Notes under the pieces: generated by a model
What the model was told of the DNA's origin: nothing
What the model saw: only the letters and a program-made list of their open reading frames with translations
Databases searched by the model: none
Part shown: piece by piece, positions 42,705 to 52,204 of the stretch
Position numbering within the stretch: position 1 is the first letter of the stretch
Layout: every line of letters begins with the position of its first letter
Position numbers and translations under genes: made by a program
From: Paenibacillus sp. SYP-B4298
Lineage (GTDB): Bacteria > Bacillota > Bacilli > Paenibacillales > Paenibacillaceae
Reading direction: 5' to 3'
NCBI RefSeq assembly: GCF_027627475.1
Contig: NZ_CP115484.1
Coordinates: 3,642,001 to 3,706,000, forward strand
Length of the DNA: 64,000 nt

Positions 42705-43553
42705 CTACTGCAGACCAGCCGCCTTGAATACGCTGTCAAATGCCGCTTGCGATCGAGCAAGCAGCTCCGCCTCCGACTGTGCCGGTGGCTGCGGAGTCAG
42801 AATCTCCTGAGAGACCACCCCGCGGTAGCCGATGGTCTGGAGCGAACGCAGGAAGAGCGGGAGATCGATGACGCCTTCACCCGGATAGATGCGGTCATTA
42901 TCCAACGCCTCCGTCACCGGAACAGGCTTGGCATCATTGAGATGCACATGGACGATCTGCGCTGGATTCAGCTCCAGCAGCTCTCGCTCTGTGCCTTCAT
43001 TCGTGTACCAATGATAGGCATCAAGCAGCAGTCCGACATTAGGGCGTCCGATCGCGCCGATCCAATCTAGCGTCTCTGCCATTGTCCAGAGGAACGGATT
43101 CGCCCAGTGGGTACGCAGATGATGCGGACCGACAAACTCCAGCCCCAGGCTTATCCCATAGCCATCCAAAATATCCGCGCAGATGCGCAGACGCCTTGTC
43201 GCCACCACCGCAAAATGGGCAGCCTTCTCATCGGTGGAAGGCAGCACATATGTGCAGCACGCCTTCACGCCGAACGACTCGGCCCACTGCGCCGCCTGTG
43301 CCAATGCAGCCAACTGGCTGCGGAAGGTGGCCTCGTCCTGCCTCCATTCCACTGGCAAGGCGATGGCGCCAATCCGCATGTTGAGCGATTGCAGCAGCTC
43401 CTGCGCCGTCGCCAGCCCTGTCTGCTGCGCCCAGCCCTCCAGCTCCGCTCCACTTGAATCGACCGCGCCAAATCCATGTGCTGCCGCCTGACGGACGAAT
43501 TGCTCCAATGACGCGCTCATGCCGATTCCCGATCTTGTCAACCCTTTAATCAT
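42705..43553 (-). CDS. Sugar phosphate isomerase/epimerase-like TIM-barrel protein
   Basis: A 282-residue xylose isomerase-like TIM barrel. Metal-binding residues expected in this family appear in LGLEFVGPHH (Glu near residue 139), VGLLLDAYHWY (Asp and His near 173-177), IVHVHLNDAKP (His near 202) and GVVSQEIL (Glu near 247). Homologues isomerise keto-sugars or inositol derivatives. GAGGAGGG precedes the ATG. The gene stands alone on its strand but within a block of sugar enzymes. Confidence 0.88.
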   Translation of the reverse strand: MIKGLTRSGIGMSASLEQFVRQAAAHGFGAVDSSGAELEGWAQQTGLATAQELLQSLNMRIGAIALPVEWRQDEATFRSQLAALAQAAQWAESFGVKACCTYVLPSTDEKAAHFAVVATRRLRICADILDGYGISLGLEFVGPHHLRTHWANPFLWTMAETLDWIGAIGRPNVGLLLDAYHWYTNEGTERELLELNPAQIVHVHLNDAKPVPVTEALDNDRIYPGEGVIDLPLFLRSLQTIGYRGVVSQEILTPQPPAQSEAELLARSQAAFDSVFKAAGLQ

Positions 43554-43799
43554 CGTCTAATCCCTCCTCGTATCAGTAGCTTACCCTTGATGTATCAGTT
43601 CAGTTGTACCATGCCGCTCACCGCTATTCAAGGTGCAGCAGAGGATTGAACAGCCTCACTGTGCCCATGCCGCGCCGTATGGACGCGTCGGCACAGCTTC
43701 CTGTCCGCTTTCTATACTTTATTCCTTGTGAAAAAGGAGAATCAGGGAAGCAACTCGAATAAAGATAAGGAATGCACTTATAGAAAGGTTGATTCGCAA

Positions 43800-44798
43800 A
43801 TGTCCAAGCTGTCTGTAGAACAGATCAACTATCTTGGGGAGCAGGCTGTTCATGTGAGCACTCCCCAATTGGAAGCGGTTATCGTCCCGGCATGGGGAAG
43901 CAATCTGATTGAGCTGAACTGGCGTGAGACGAACACTCCTCTGCTGCGTGCGCCACAAACCCGCGAGCAGTTTCTAGAGACGCCTGCGCTGTATGGTACA
44001 CCAGTGCTGTTCCCTCCGAACCGGATCGATGGCGGCGAATTTGAATTCAATGGCCGCACCTATCGCTTTCCATTGAATGAGTCCAATCGCGGCAATCATA
44101 TCCATGGCGTGCTGCAGGACATTCCATGGAAGCTTCACCGCGCTGAGGTGGAGGGCAATCAGGCCATCGTAGAGACGACGGTCGATTCCAAGGAGGTGCC
44201 ATCCGTGTTCGAGGCGCTCCCGCATCATTTTACCGTGAAGCTGCAACTGATCTTCGAAGGCGGATCGGTGATCAAGCGCTTCATTCTCGACAATCTCGAT
44301 CATGAGCCGCTCCCGTGGGGCGTCGGCTACCACACAACGTTCAACTTCCCGATCTCGCCTGAGGGCTCGGTGGAGCGCAGCACGTTCAAGCTGCTTACCG
44401 ACCGCATCTGGGAATTGACCGATCGGCTGCTGCCGACTGGCGAGCTGGTTGAGATTCCTTACGCGGCAGAGCTGAACGCGGGCATGTCGCTGAGCGGCAT
44501 GCCGCTGGACACAGTCTATCAGGTGCCGGAAGGCGCCGAGTGCGTTGCCGTGCTTACCGACCCGGATGCCGGACTGCAGATCACGTACAGTGGCGACAGC
44601 CACTTCGGACAGTGGGTTGTGTACAATAATGATGCCAAGTCCGGCTACCTGTGCCCTGAGCCATACACCTGGGTAACGAATGCGCCGCATCTTTCCTTGC
44701 CTGCCGAGCTGACAGGCTTCCGCGCGCTCGCGCCAGGCGGTCATGTAGCTGCCGACACCCGCATTGATGTGGTTGCCCTTGCGCCGAACAAAGCCTAA
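43800..44798 (+). CDS. Aldose 1-epimerase (galactose mutarotase family)
   Basis: A 332-residue beta-sandwich enzyme. FPPNRIDGGEFEFNGRTY near residue 63, NRGNHIHGVLQD with the substrate-binding His near 90, and GVGYHTTFNF with the second catalytic His near 175 follow the GalM layout. It interconverts alpha and beta anomers of aldoses. The start at 43800 has AAAGG 11 bases upstream; an in-frame GTG 24 codons earlier lacks a site. It is divergent from the sugar isomerase gene and probably monocistronic. Confidence 0.9.
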   Translation: MSKLSVEQINYLGEQAVHVSTPQLEAVIVPAWGSNLIELNWRETNTPLLRAPQTREQFLETPALYGTPVLFPPNRIDGGEFEFNGRTYRFPLNESNRGNHIHGVLQDIPWKLHRAEVEGNQAIVETTVDSKEVPSVFEALPHHFTVKLQLIFEGGSVIKRFILDNLDHEPLPWGVGYHTTFNFPISPEGSVERSTFKLLTDRIWELTDRLLPTGELVEIPYAAELNAGMSLSGMPLDTVYQVPEGAECVAVLTDPDAGLQITYSGDSHFGQWVVYNNDAKSGYLCPEPYTWVTNAPHLSLPAELTGFRALAPGGHVAADTRIDVVALAPNKA

Positions 44799-45144
44799 CT
44801 TGTCATTGTTCGATCTGCTTGTTCCATCCGCATCGCAGTAACAGGCTTCTGTCGGGGAGAGCCGGCTTCTCCGCCGCGCCTTCCCCGCTCCCTGGCTGAC
44901 GTACTGCTCCAGATGCAGCGGGTGGCGATATTTCATCTGACCCGCGTCATCGCCATAGCCTCCAGATGACTCCGTTCCTTTGCAACGCAGCAACTGCTTG
45001 TTCCACACCGTAGACCTCCAGATACCGATTTACGCACATATTTCTGAATTATCACAATATTGTAAACCGAATTTAAGGCTTTTTTAATATTCCTGCGTTA
45101 TACTGTTCTCAAATCAATTCTTATAGGTATTGGAGTGATTAAGG
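44799..45144. other. Intergenic region without recognisable gene
   Basis: The first 230 bases are GC-rich, non-coding on both strands as far as I can judge, and may be a decayed gene end. From 45040 the DNA turns AT-rich and carries TATACT (45099-45104), a possible -10 box for the following small gene. Confidence 0.45.
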
Positions 45145-45372
45145 ATGAGAACCATGATTTCATTTCAAAATAAAAAAATCCCTGTATATATTACCGAATC
45201 CAACAAAAAAACATTGGACAAGCTGGCACAAACCTTGAACCGCAAATGGGAAACCGGCAAAAATGCGCTCAAAAACTGCCTGCGCTCGCTGATCAGTGTT
45301 GAGATTGTCGGCAGTGAAGCGACACTGCATGCGATTAACGAGAAGGACACCTTGACCATCTCACTATACTAA
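45145..45372 (+). CDS. Small protein of unknown function
   Basis: Seventy-five residues, basic, no membrane segment: MRTMISFQNKKIPVYITES, then a helical stretch TLDKLAQTLNRKWETGKNAL. Two short strands (ISVEIVGSEATLHAI and DTLTISLY) end the protein. It looks like a compact alpha/beta fold but matches no family I know. GGAGTG stands seven bases before the ATG. It is isolated between the aldose epimerase and a shared terminator with the alcohol dehydrogenase gene. Confidence 0.65.
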   Translation: MRTMISFQNKKIPVYITESNKKTLDKLAQTLNRKWETGKNALKNCLRSLISVEIVGSEATLHAINEKDTLTISLY

Positions 45373-45438
45373 GGAATGACCGCCTTGACCGATCGTCAAG
45401 CAAAAGCCTGTGTTCCGCCTGGCCGCATTCTCTCCCGC

Positions 45439-45488
45439 GCAAATATCCCCTGAACCAAGCTACATTGCCTGATTCAGGGGATATTTGT
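45439..45488. terminator. Long perfect hairpin between convergent genes
   Basis: AAATATCCCCTGAA (45441-45454) pairs with TTCAGGGGATATTT (45473-45486), extended by one more pair outward, around an 18-base loop. Confidence 0.75.
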
Positions 45489-45492
45489 GTGC

Positions 45493-46506
45493 CTACAGCT
45501 CCACTACGGCTTTGATTACACTTGCCTCCGGCCGCAGCCAGCCTGCAAATTCACTGATCATGTCGTCCAGGGCAGCCCGGTGGGTAATGAAGCTGTCCAC
45601 ATCGATCCGACCGCTCTCCACCGCCTGCACGACGAGCTCGAAGTCCTCCCGAGTCGCATTGCGACTGCCCATCATCGTCAGCTCCCGCTTATGGAATTCT
45701 GGATCGCTGAACGTAATCTCGCCCTTCACCAGCCCGACATATACCAGCGTGCCGCCATGCGCAACATAATGCAGCGCCTGCATCATCGATTGCGCATGAC
45801 CTGTTGCATCGAACACGATCAGCGGATAGTCACCGCCCGTTAAGTGCTCCAGCCGCTCCTTCGGATTATGGAGCGCATGCACCGTCTCCTCTGCCCCTGC
45901 CCACCTGCGGCAATACGCCAGCCGTTCCTCCTGAATATCCATCGCTATGACTCGCGCGCCGCGATGCTTGGCCAGCGCCATAACGCCGAGCCCGATCGGC
46001 CCCGCGCCGATCACAAGCACCGTATCGCCCGCCTGCAGCCCGGAGCGCCGCACCGCATGGGCGCCGATGCTGAGCGGCTCCAGCATAGCCGCCTGATCGA
46101 GCGTCAATTGATTGACCACGACGAGATGGCTCGCTGGAACGGCAATCCGCTCGCTCATCCCGCCATCCCGATGCACGCCCAGCACCTGCATATGCGTGCA
46201 GCAGTTCGTCTTGCCGCTGCGACATGCGATGCATTGTCCGCATTCCATATAGGGAATGACGGTTACCCGATCTCCTGCGCGCACCTCTGTTACGGACGGA
46301 TGCACCGCCTCCACCTCGCCCGCCAGCTCATGGCCGAGCACACGCGGGTAGGTGAAGAAGGGCTGGTTGCCCTTATAGGCATGCAGGTCGGTTCCGCATA
46401 TTCCGATCCGCCGTATCCGCACGATCGCTTGTCCTTCGGCCAGTTGCGGCTCCGCGGCTTCTCTCATCACGAGCTGATCCGGCTGCTCGCATACAATTTG
46501 CTTCAT
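45493..46506 (-). CDS. Zinc-dependent alcohol dehydrogenase (sorbitol/L-galactonate dehydrogenase-like)
   Basis: A 337-residue medium-chain dehydrogenase. Catalytic zinc ligands are Cys37 (GICGTDLH), His59 and Glu60 (LGHELAGE). The structural zinc site has Cys89, Cys92, Cys95 and Cys102/103. The NAD-binding loop is VIGAGPIGLGVMALA near 168. It resembles enzymes that oxidise L-galactonate, sorbitol or L-threonine. Placed behind uxaB-uxaA it could make D-tagaturonate from L-galactonate (inference). The start follows GGAGGAGGAG; an ATG six codons earlier is inside that site. Last gene of the operon. Confidence 0.9.
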   Translation of the reverse strand: MKQIVCEQPDQLVMREAAEPQLAEGQAIVRIRRIGICGTDLHAYKGNQPFFTYPRVLGHELAGEVEAVHPSVTEVRAGDRVTVIPYMECGQCIACRSGKTNCCTHMQVLGVHRDGGMSERIAVPASHLVVVNQLTLDQAAMLEPLSIGAHAVRRSGLQAGDTVLVIGAGPIGLGVMALAKHRGARVIAMDIQEERLAYCRRWAGAEETVHALHNPKERLEHLTGGDYPLIVFDATGHAQSMMQALHYVAHGGTLVYVGLVKGEITFSDPEFHKRELTMMGSRNATREDFELVVQAVESGRIDVDSFITHRAALDDMISEFAGWLRPEASVIKAVVEL

Positions 46507-46550
46507 GTCGCTCCTCCTCCTCATGCATCATCAGGGCTGGCAACAGCGCA

Positions 46551-47492
46551 TTACAGTTGAAGTTCTTCGTTATACTCCCTCAGGCCGCTGCTCCACGTCC
46601 GATTGTGCACCGGAGCGAGAATTTCCATCACCGCACACAGGAGCTGTTCATCCAGCGGTTCTTCCAGCCACTGAATATTCTGCATCATATTATCCGGGTT
46701 AGCCGTGCTGACCAGCGTTGTCGGAATGTCCGGGCGTGAGGTCGAATACTGCACCGCCAGCTTGGCAATCGGCGTCCCCTGCTGCTCACAGAACAGTGCC
46801 GCCCGCTTGCAGACTGCCTTGATCTCCTCTGCCGCCGGATGCCAGTCCGCTGTGCCGCGGGTGCCCAGCAGTCCCATCGACAAGGGCGAGGCATTGATCA
46901 GCCCGGTGCCGCGCTGCTTAATGAATGGCAGCAGTCCCAGCAGCGTATTATCATTCAGCGAATAATGACAGTAGGACAGCACAACATCCAGCGCCTTGGC
47001 TCGCAGCGCCTTCTCCAGTGCAGGCAGCGGCAGCCCGGAGACACCATGGAAGCGGATCTTGCCCTGCTCCTTCAGCTTGTCAAGCGCGGCGAACCCCTCC
47101 TCGATCTGGCTGAACGGTACAAATTCAATATCATGCAGCAGCAAGATATCCAGATAATCCGTTCCCAGCCTGAATAGACTCTCTTCGACACTGCGAATAA
47201 TGCGCTGCTCCGAAAAATCGAACTCGTCGGCGCCATAGCGCCCCGCCTTGCTCGAGAGCAGATAGCGATCCCGTGGAAGCTCGGCCAGCGCCTGACCCAG
47301 CACCGTCTCCGCCTTCGTCAAGCCATAGTAGGGCGAGACGTCGATCAGATTCACTCCCCTGTCGATCGTCTCATGAACCGTGCGTATGCCCTCCTCGGGG
47401 CGAATGTCACGAAACACCGACCCCAATGCAGAGGCGCCATAGCTGAGAATGGATACCTCCAGCCCTGTCTGGCCTAATCTTCTGAACTGCAT
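46551..47492 (-). CDS. Aldo/keto reductase (L-fucose/L-galactose dehydrogenase-like)
   Basis: A 313-residue aldo/keto reductase. MQFRRLGQTGLEVSILSYGA starts the barrel; NLIDVSPYYGLTKAETVLGQ holds Asp and Tyr, LLSSKAGRYG the Lys and ILLLHDIEF the His of the tetrad. The sequence style is that of D-threo-aldose/L-fucose and L-galactose 1-dehydrogenases, which oxidise the sugar to its lactone. It lies 20 bases after uxaA and 45 before the alcohol dehydrogenase gene. The start at 47492 is chosen over a long basic upstream extension that runs inside uxaA. Confidence 0.88.
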   Translation of the reverse strand: MQFRRLGQTGLEVSILSYGASALGSVFRDIRPEEGIRTVHETIDRGVNLIDVSPYYGLTKAETVLGQALAELPRDRYLLSSKAGRYGADEFDFSEQRIIRSVEESLFRLGTDYLDILLLHDIEFVPFSQIEEGFAALDKLKEQGKIRFHGVSGLPLPALEKALRAKALDVVLSYCHYSLNDNTLLGLLPFIKQRGTGLINASPLSMGLLGTRGTADWHPAAEEIKAVCKRAALFCEQQGTPIAKLAVQYSTSRPDIPTTLVSTANPDNMMQNIQWLEEPLDEQLLCAVMEILAPVHNRTWSSGLREYNEELQL

Positions 47493-47511
47493 CCTAGCCA
47501 CTCCACCTCTC

Positions 47512-49029
47512 TTAGAGAATGACGCCATCCTTGAATATTGCGATCTCTCGGAAGCCACGCTGCTCATTATGCGTTTTCTGCTCACCGGAGGCAATGCGGA
47601 TAATCTGCTCGAACAGCTCCTCGCTCGCCTCCTCCATCGTCTGATCCTCGACCAGCGTGCCCGCATTATAATCGATCCAATTTTTCTTGCGTGCAGCCAG
47701 CTCACTGTTGGTCGAGATTTTGACAGTCGGCACCGGCCCCCCGAAGGGAGTGCCGCGACCCGTCGTAAACAACACGATATGCGCGCCCGCGGCAGACAGA
47801 GCAGTTACGGATACCATGTCATTTCCCGGCGCCTCCAGCAGGTTCAATCCAATCTGATGAACACGCTTGCCATAGCCGACCACATCAACGACCGTCGCAT
47901 GCCCGCCCTTTTGGGTACAGCCGAGTGATTTTTCCTCCAGTGTCGTAATGCCGCCCTCCTTGTTGCCCGGAGAGGGGTTCTCATAGATTTCCTGATCGTG
48001 GCGGATAAAATATTGCTTGAAATCGTTGACCAGATGAACGATCTTGTCGAAGGTCTGCTCATCGGCAGCGCGGTTCATCAAGATCGTCTCCGCGCCGAAC
48101 ATCTCCGGCACCTCAGTCAGTATACTCGTCCCACCCGCTTCAATCAGCTTATCCGACACGGCGCCGACCAGCGGATTGGCGGTGATGCCGGACAGTCCGT
48201 CCGATCCGCCGCACTTGAGACCAAGCTTCAGCTTGGATAGCGGCACCGGCTGGCGCTTGAAGCGCTGGGCATAGCTTACCAGCTCCCCGATCAGCTCCAG
48301 TCCGCGCTCCAGCTCATCCTCCTCATCCTGCGAACGCATAAACAAGATGCGCTGCGGATCAAATTCGCCGATCGCCTCCTTGAAGGTGTCGATCTGATTG
48401 TTCTCGCAGCCTAGCCCAACCACCAGCACGCCCGCAGCATTCGGATGCTGCACGAGGGATGCGAGCAGACTGCGGGTATGCGTCAGGTCATCCCCGAGCT
48501 GGGAGCAGCCGAACGGATGAGCAAAATGATGAACGCCATCCACCAGCTCCGGGTACTGCGAGGTTGCCATGCGCGCCAGGCTTTCGCACATTTTGTTAAT
48601 GCAGCCCACAGTGTTGATAATCCAGATTTCATTGCGGATGCCTACCTCGCCATTATGACGCACATAACCGTTAAAGGTGCGCGCCTGCGACGGATCAACT
48701 GCCTTTGGCGCTTGCGGTACACCGGATTGCTCATACTGGTATTCCAGGAAGCCCTTCAGACCCGTCTCCATATTGTGCGTATGCACCCAACAGCCTGGCT
48801 CCAGCGGTTGCTTGGCCTTGCCGATTGAATAGCCGAACTTTAAGATGTCCTGACCTTGACTGACCGGACGAAGCAGTATTTTATGCCCCTTGGGCACATC
48901 ATCCTGAACAACGATTGGCTGGGCTCCCTCCGTGTCCACATGATCCACCAGCACCGTCTGCCCCTTGGAGATCGGCTGCAGAGCGATAATAACATCATCC
49001 TTCGGATGAAGGCGTATCCATTTATTCAT
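47512..49029 (-). CDS. uxaA: Altronate dehydratase
   Basis: A 505-residue UxaA-family enzyme with both domains: the N-terminal SAF-like part (IRLHPKDDVIIALQPISKGQ) and the large catalytic part with NTVGCINKMCESLARM, HPFGCSQLGDD and LKCGGSDGLSGITANP. It dehydrates D-altronate to 2-keto-3-deoxygluconate in the galacturonate pathway. Its ATG lies inside the end of uxaB (eight-base overlap). A true galactarate dehydratase is the main alternative, but the neighbouring uxaB makes altronate the likely substrate. Confidence 0.93.
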   Translation of the reverse strand: MNKWIRLHPKDDVIIALQPISKGQTVLVDHVDTEGAQPIVVQDDVPKGHKILLRPVSQGQDILKFGYSIGKAKQPLEPGCWVHTHNMETGLKGFLEYQYEQSGVPQAPKAVDPSQARTFNGYVRHNGEVGIRNEIWIINTVGCINKMCESLARMATSQYPELVDGVHHFAHPFGCSQLGDDLTHTRSLLASLVQHPNAAGVLVVGLGCENNQIDTFKEAIGEFDPQRILFMRSQDEEDELERGLELIGELVSYAQRFKRQPVPLSKLKLGLKCGGSDGLSGITANPLVGAVSDKLIEAGGTSILTEVPEMFGAETILMNRAADEQTFDKIVHLVNDFKQYFIRHDQEIYENPSPGNKEGGITTLEEKSLGCTQKGGHATVVDVVGYGKRVHQIGLNLLEAPGNDMVSVTALSAAGAHIVLFTTGRGTPFGGPVPTVKISTNSELAARKKNWIDYNAGTLVEDQTMEEASEELFEQIIRIASGEQKTHNEQRGFREIAIFKDGVIL

Positions 49030-50521
49030 GACGAGACCGCTCCATTTCTTCTATATAATCACCTAAGCGCTCGGCTAAGCCATTGATCGCGGCCAGCTCC
49101 TGCCCCCACACGTCAGTTAATGCCAACAGCCTCTGCGCTGTCTCGGCTGCCGTCTGACCCTGCTTCGCTTCAGCCCACACATGACTTACTGCTGCCAGCG
49201 CCTGCTCATCGTCCCGCACCAGATAGGTCTGACCCGTCAGGTCTGTGCCCGCCCAGCCCTCCTCTGTCTTGCGCACCTTGTAGAGCAGCAGCAGCGCAGC
49301 GAAGGCCTGAACGATCCGCTCCGGCAGCTTGCCATAGCGGCTATGATAGCCCTGCAGCGATGGCAGCAGCCGCGCCTTGAACTTGCTGATGCTGTTCATG
49401 GCGATATCCGCAAGCCGATGCTCGATATACGGATTAAGGAAGCGCTCGAATACCGTCTCGCTATATGCTGCTAGCTCTGCGCTGTCCAGCGGCGTAGCCG
49501 GAATAATCTCCTCCTTGGCCGCCTCACGCACGAACGCTCCCCACCGTTCATGCTCCATCACCTCACGCACCTGCCGCAGGCCATGCAGCAGTGCAATCGG
49601 CGTCATCAGCGTATGCGAGCCATTGAGCAGCCTGACCTTGCGCTGCTGGTATGGCCTCAGATCATCCACCCAATGCACGTTCAGTCCTGCCTGCTGCAGC
49701 GGCAGACGCTCATCAAGCTGCGGCTCGCCCTCGATCGCCCACAGATGATACGGCTCCGCCGTATTCAGCAGCTCATCGCGGTAGCCCCACTGCGCGAACC
49801 AGTTCTCCGCCTCCTGAGCCGGATAACCCGTAACGATGCGATCGACGAGCGAGTTGAGGAAACGGTTATGCGCCTCTACCCACTGGATAAAGGCCTCTGG
49901 CAAGCCCCAATCGCGACTGAACTGCAGCACGCAGCGCTTCAGTTCATCGCCATTGCGCTCCAGCAGCTCCGTCGGCAGCATGATCAATCCCTTGTCCGCC
50001 GCCCCCTCAAAGGCCAGATAGCGCTTATACAGGAAATACGCCAGCTTGCCGGGGAAGGACTGAATCGGCTGCCCCTCGCACAGCTCCTCCGGCTTGTAGC
50101 TTAGCCCGGCCTCCGTCGTATTCGACACGACAAATTCCAGCTCCGGTCGCTCGGCTAATTCCAGAAGCTTCTCCCATTGACTATATGGATCAAACGCGGA
50201 GGCAAACACGTTCATCACCTGTCGCTCCTCCACACGCTCCCCCTTCTCCAAACCGCGAATAACGAGCGTATAGAGCTGATCCTGAGTATTCAGCTTCTCA
50301 ATCTTGGCCTTGCCCGAAGGGCGCGGCTGCGTCACTGCAATCGCTCCTTGATACAGCCCCTTCGCCCGGCATTGCGCGATCATCCAGTCCACGAATCCAC
50401 GCAGAAAATTGCCCTCCCCAATCTGCAAGATAGTAATCGGGCTATGTTGCACCGCTGTATACTGCTCCTGCTCCTGCGGGGATAGATTTTCCTTACTCAG
50501 CAACGTTTGATTGGCTTGCAC
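49022..50521 (-). CDS. uxaB: Tagaturonate reductase (altronate oxidoreductase)
   Basis: A 499-residue member of the mannitol dehydrogenase long-chain family. ILQIGEGNFLRGFVDWMI near residue 30 is the nucleotide-binding start, and KVRLLNGSHTLMTPIALLHG near 290 contains the catalytic Lys-x-x-x-x-Asn-x-x-His. It reduces D-tagaturonate to D-altronate with NADH. The start is a GTG after GGAGGTG. First gene of a four-gene operon (uxaB, uxaA, aldo/keto reductase, alcohol dehydrogenase). UxaC and transporter genes are not in the window. Confidence 0.93.
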   Translation of the reverse strand: MQANQTLLSKENLSPQEQEQYTAVQHSPITILQIGEGNFLRGFVDWMIAQCRAKGLYQGAIAVTQPRPSGKAKIEKLNTQDQLYTLVIRGLEKGERVEERQVMNVFASAFDPYSQWEKLLELAERPELEFVVSNTTEAGLSYKPEELCEGQPIQSFPGKLAYFLYKRYLAFEGAADKGLIMLPTELLERNGDELKRCVLQFSRDWGLPEAFIQWVEAHNRFLNSLVDRIVTGYPAQEAENWFAQWGYRDELLNTAEPYHLWAIEGEPQLDERLPLQQAGLNVHWVDDLRPYQQRKVRLLNGSHTLMTPIALLHGLRQVREVMEHERWGAFVREAAKEEIIPATPLDSAELAAYSETVFERFLNPYIEHRLADIAMNSISKFKARLLPSLQGYHSRYGKLPERIVQAFAALLLLYKVRKTEEGWAGTDLTGQTYLVRDDEQALAAVSHVWAEAKQGQTAAETAQRLLALTDVWGQELAAINGLAERLGDYIEEMERSRHE

Positions 50522-50678
50522 AAGAACACCTCCAGAGATGGGTACATATCACTTCATGGGAACACATAACTTCATTGTAACAACAAATAGAGATATTAAA
50601 ATAATATATTTTTGCGTATATATACCCGATTTTGATATTATATGAATAGAAGACAGCAAGGAGAAAGGAGGAGCCAGG

Positions 50679-51566
50679 ATGGGGCCCATGCGACGGAGGT
50701 TTGAATTCGAGGAGGCCTTCCCCTTTGCGATGGTCTACAAGGATCGGAAAAATCCGCAGACCGAGCTTCCTGACCATCTGCACGAATGGTATGAGCTGGT
50801 ATACGTTCATAGCGGCAAGGGTGTATTTTTTATTGATCAGACCTTCCACGATATGCGAGAAGGCGACCTGTTCGCTATCCCCGGCAATGTCATTCATCAG
50901 GCCTTTCCTGACCAGGAGGAGTCGGTGACCTCGACGGCTGTATTTTTCAGTCCGGTGCTTGTCAGCCAGGCCTCCTATGGTGAAGCCTTCACCTACATGA
51001 CGCCTTTTGAACAAGGCAAGCTGCACAAGCAATTTCGCTGTCAACTGCCAGAGACCGACAGAGCTTATACCGCTCGGCTGCTCGACGAGATTCATGACGA
51101 GTTGACCGTCGGACGTCCTGGGGCAAGACATGCCATTGTGCTAAACGTACAGTTGTTGCTGATCCAACTGCACCGCAACAGCTTCACAGAGCATACGCGT
51201 CAGACCGCCAATACCGTTAACGCTCCAGCATGGATGAAACAGATTTTGCTGCACATTGATCAGCAGCTCCATACGCCGCTGAGTCTCTCCCTGCTGGCTC
51301 AGCGCGCCTGTGTGACAGGCGCTCATTTCAGTCGGGTGTTTAAGGAGCTGACCGGGATGACGGTCACCGACTATATCGCAGCCAAGCGTATTATTAAAGC
51401 GAAGGAGCTGTTGTTTGAGAGCGATGGCAAGCTAAGCACAATCGCCGAGCAATGCGGCTTTGAGAGTATGACTCACTTTCACCGTACTTTCAAAAAGATA
51501 GCAGGCTGCGCCCCCGCAGCCTACAAAAAACAAAAGCTGGCCGAAATGGCAAAACGCCAATCCTAA
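50679..51566 (+). CDS. AraC-family regulator with cupin sensor domain
   Basis: A 295-residue protein. The first 150 residues form an AraC-type cupin (LPDHLHEWYELVYVHSGKG, EGDLFAIPGNVIHQAF), and the last 100 hold two helix-turn-helix motifs ending with TIAEQCGFESMTHFHRTFKKIAG. It faces the uxaB operon across 157 bases of AT-rich DNA, so it most likely senses a sugar acid or related sugar and activates that operon. A GGAGGAG site precedes the ATG. Confidence 0.93.
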   Translation: MGPMRRRFEFEEAFPFAMVYKDRKNPQTELPDHLHEWYELVYVHSGKGVFFIDQTFHDMREGDLFAIPGNVIHQAFPDQEESVTSTAVFFSPVLVSQASYGEAFTYMTPFEQGKLHKQFRCQLPETDRAYTARLLDEIHDELTVGRPGARHAIVLNVQLLLIQLHRNSFTEHTRQTANTVNAPAWMKQILLHIDQQLHTPLSLSLLAQRACVTGAHFSRVFKELTGMTVTDYIAAKRIIKAKELLFESDGKLSTIAEQCGFESMTHFHRTFKKIAGCAPAAYKKQKLAEMAKRQS

Positions 51567-51578
51567 GCCAGCTAACTG

Positions 51579-52013
51579 CTAGTTGTGCTCTCTGCTCCAA
51601 TGCATCACCCATTCAGAAGCTCCTGTCGCCTCGTCCCGCGTCTCCTCCACAATCGAGAAGCCATGCTTTTGGTAAAAGCGGACAGCGGGTTCATTGGCTG
51701 TATATACCTTGAGCTGCAATTGGCTTCGCAGCTCTTTGGCGTAATTCAGAAGACGCTGACCCAGACCTCGCTGCTGCTCGGTTGGATCAACGAAGATCGC
51801 CGCCAAGTAATCATCCATAAGGGATACAAAGCCGAGCAGTTTCCCCTGCTCCTCCAAGACATAGGTTTGTGCAGATGGCAGATAACGTTCAGCCATCGCC
51901 TCCTGCTGAATCTCCCAATACTCACGTTCAATAAAATGATGCGCCTGCAGCGACCCCGCCAGCCAGATGCTTACAGCTTGCTGCGCATCAGCCGCTGTAA
52001 ATGGTCTTATCAT
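51579..52013 (-). CDS. GNAT-family N-acetyltransferase
   Basis: A 144-residue GNAT protein. AIFVDPTEQQRGLGQRLLNY near residue 76 is the acetyl-CoA pyrophosphate loop, and VYTANEPAVRFYQKHGFSIV near 105 the final motif. The pattern is that of YjaB-like acetyltransferases; the acceptor is unknown. The second ATG (52013) is six bases after AAGGAGG and preferred over the first. Convergent with the AraC regulator. Confidence 0.9.
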   Translation of the reverse strand: MIRPFTAADAQQAVSIWLAGSLQAHHFIEREYWEIQQEAMAERYLPSAQTYVLEEQGKLLGFVSLMDDYLAAIFVDPTEQQRGLGQRLLNYAKELRSQLQLKVYTANEPAVRFYQKHGFSIVEETRDEATGASEWVMHWSREHN

Positions 52014-52137
52014 GGTCATCCTCCTTCTCCTATACGCTAACGCATTAACAATCTGGAATGCTCACCAGTAGGATTGCATATCTGACTAGGATACCATATG
52101 TAGGAAGGCTGTGCAAAAGGAGCTCCTCTATACTAAA

Positions 52138-52180
52138 AGGCCATTCCCCTCATCACTGTGCAGTGGAGGCGGAATGGCCT
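52138..52180. terminator. Terminator after the first nitroreductase gene
   Basis: AGGCCATTCC pairs with GGAATGGCCT around a loop holding CACTGTGCAGTG; the minus strand continues TTTTAG, the plus strand GTTAAG. Confidence 0.7.
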
Positions 52181-52204
52181 GTTAAGTGTTCTGTTGCCTA
52201 TAAC

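Noticed and set aside
43974-45008. 344-codon minus-strand frame antisense to the aldose epimerase
   Set aside because: The epimerase has catalytic His residues and family length. The antisense frame has no ribosome binding site and a composition typical of reverse-complement artefacts.
50493-51131. 212-codon frame antisense to the AraC gene
   Set aside because: It overlaps the cupin domain and the divergent promoter region and shows no domain.
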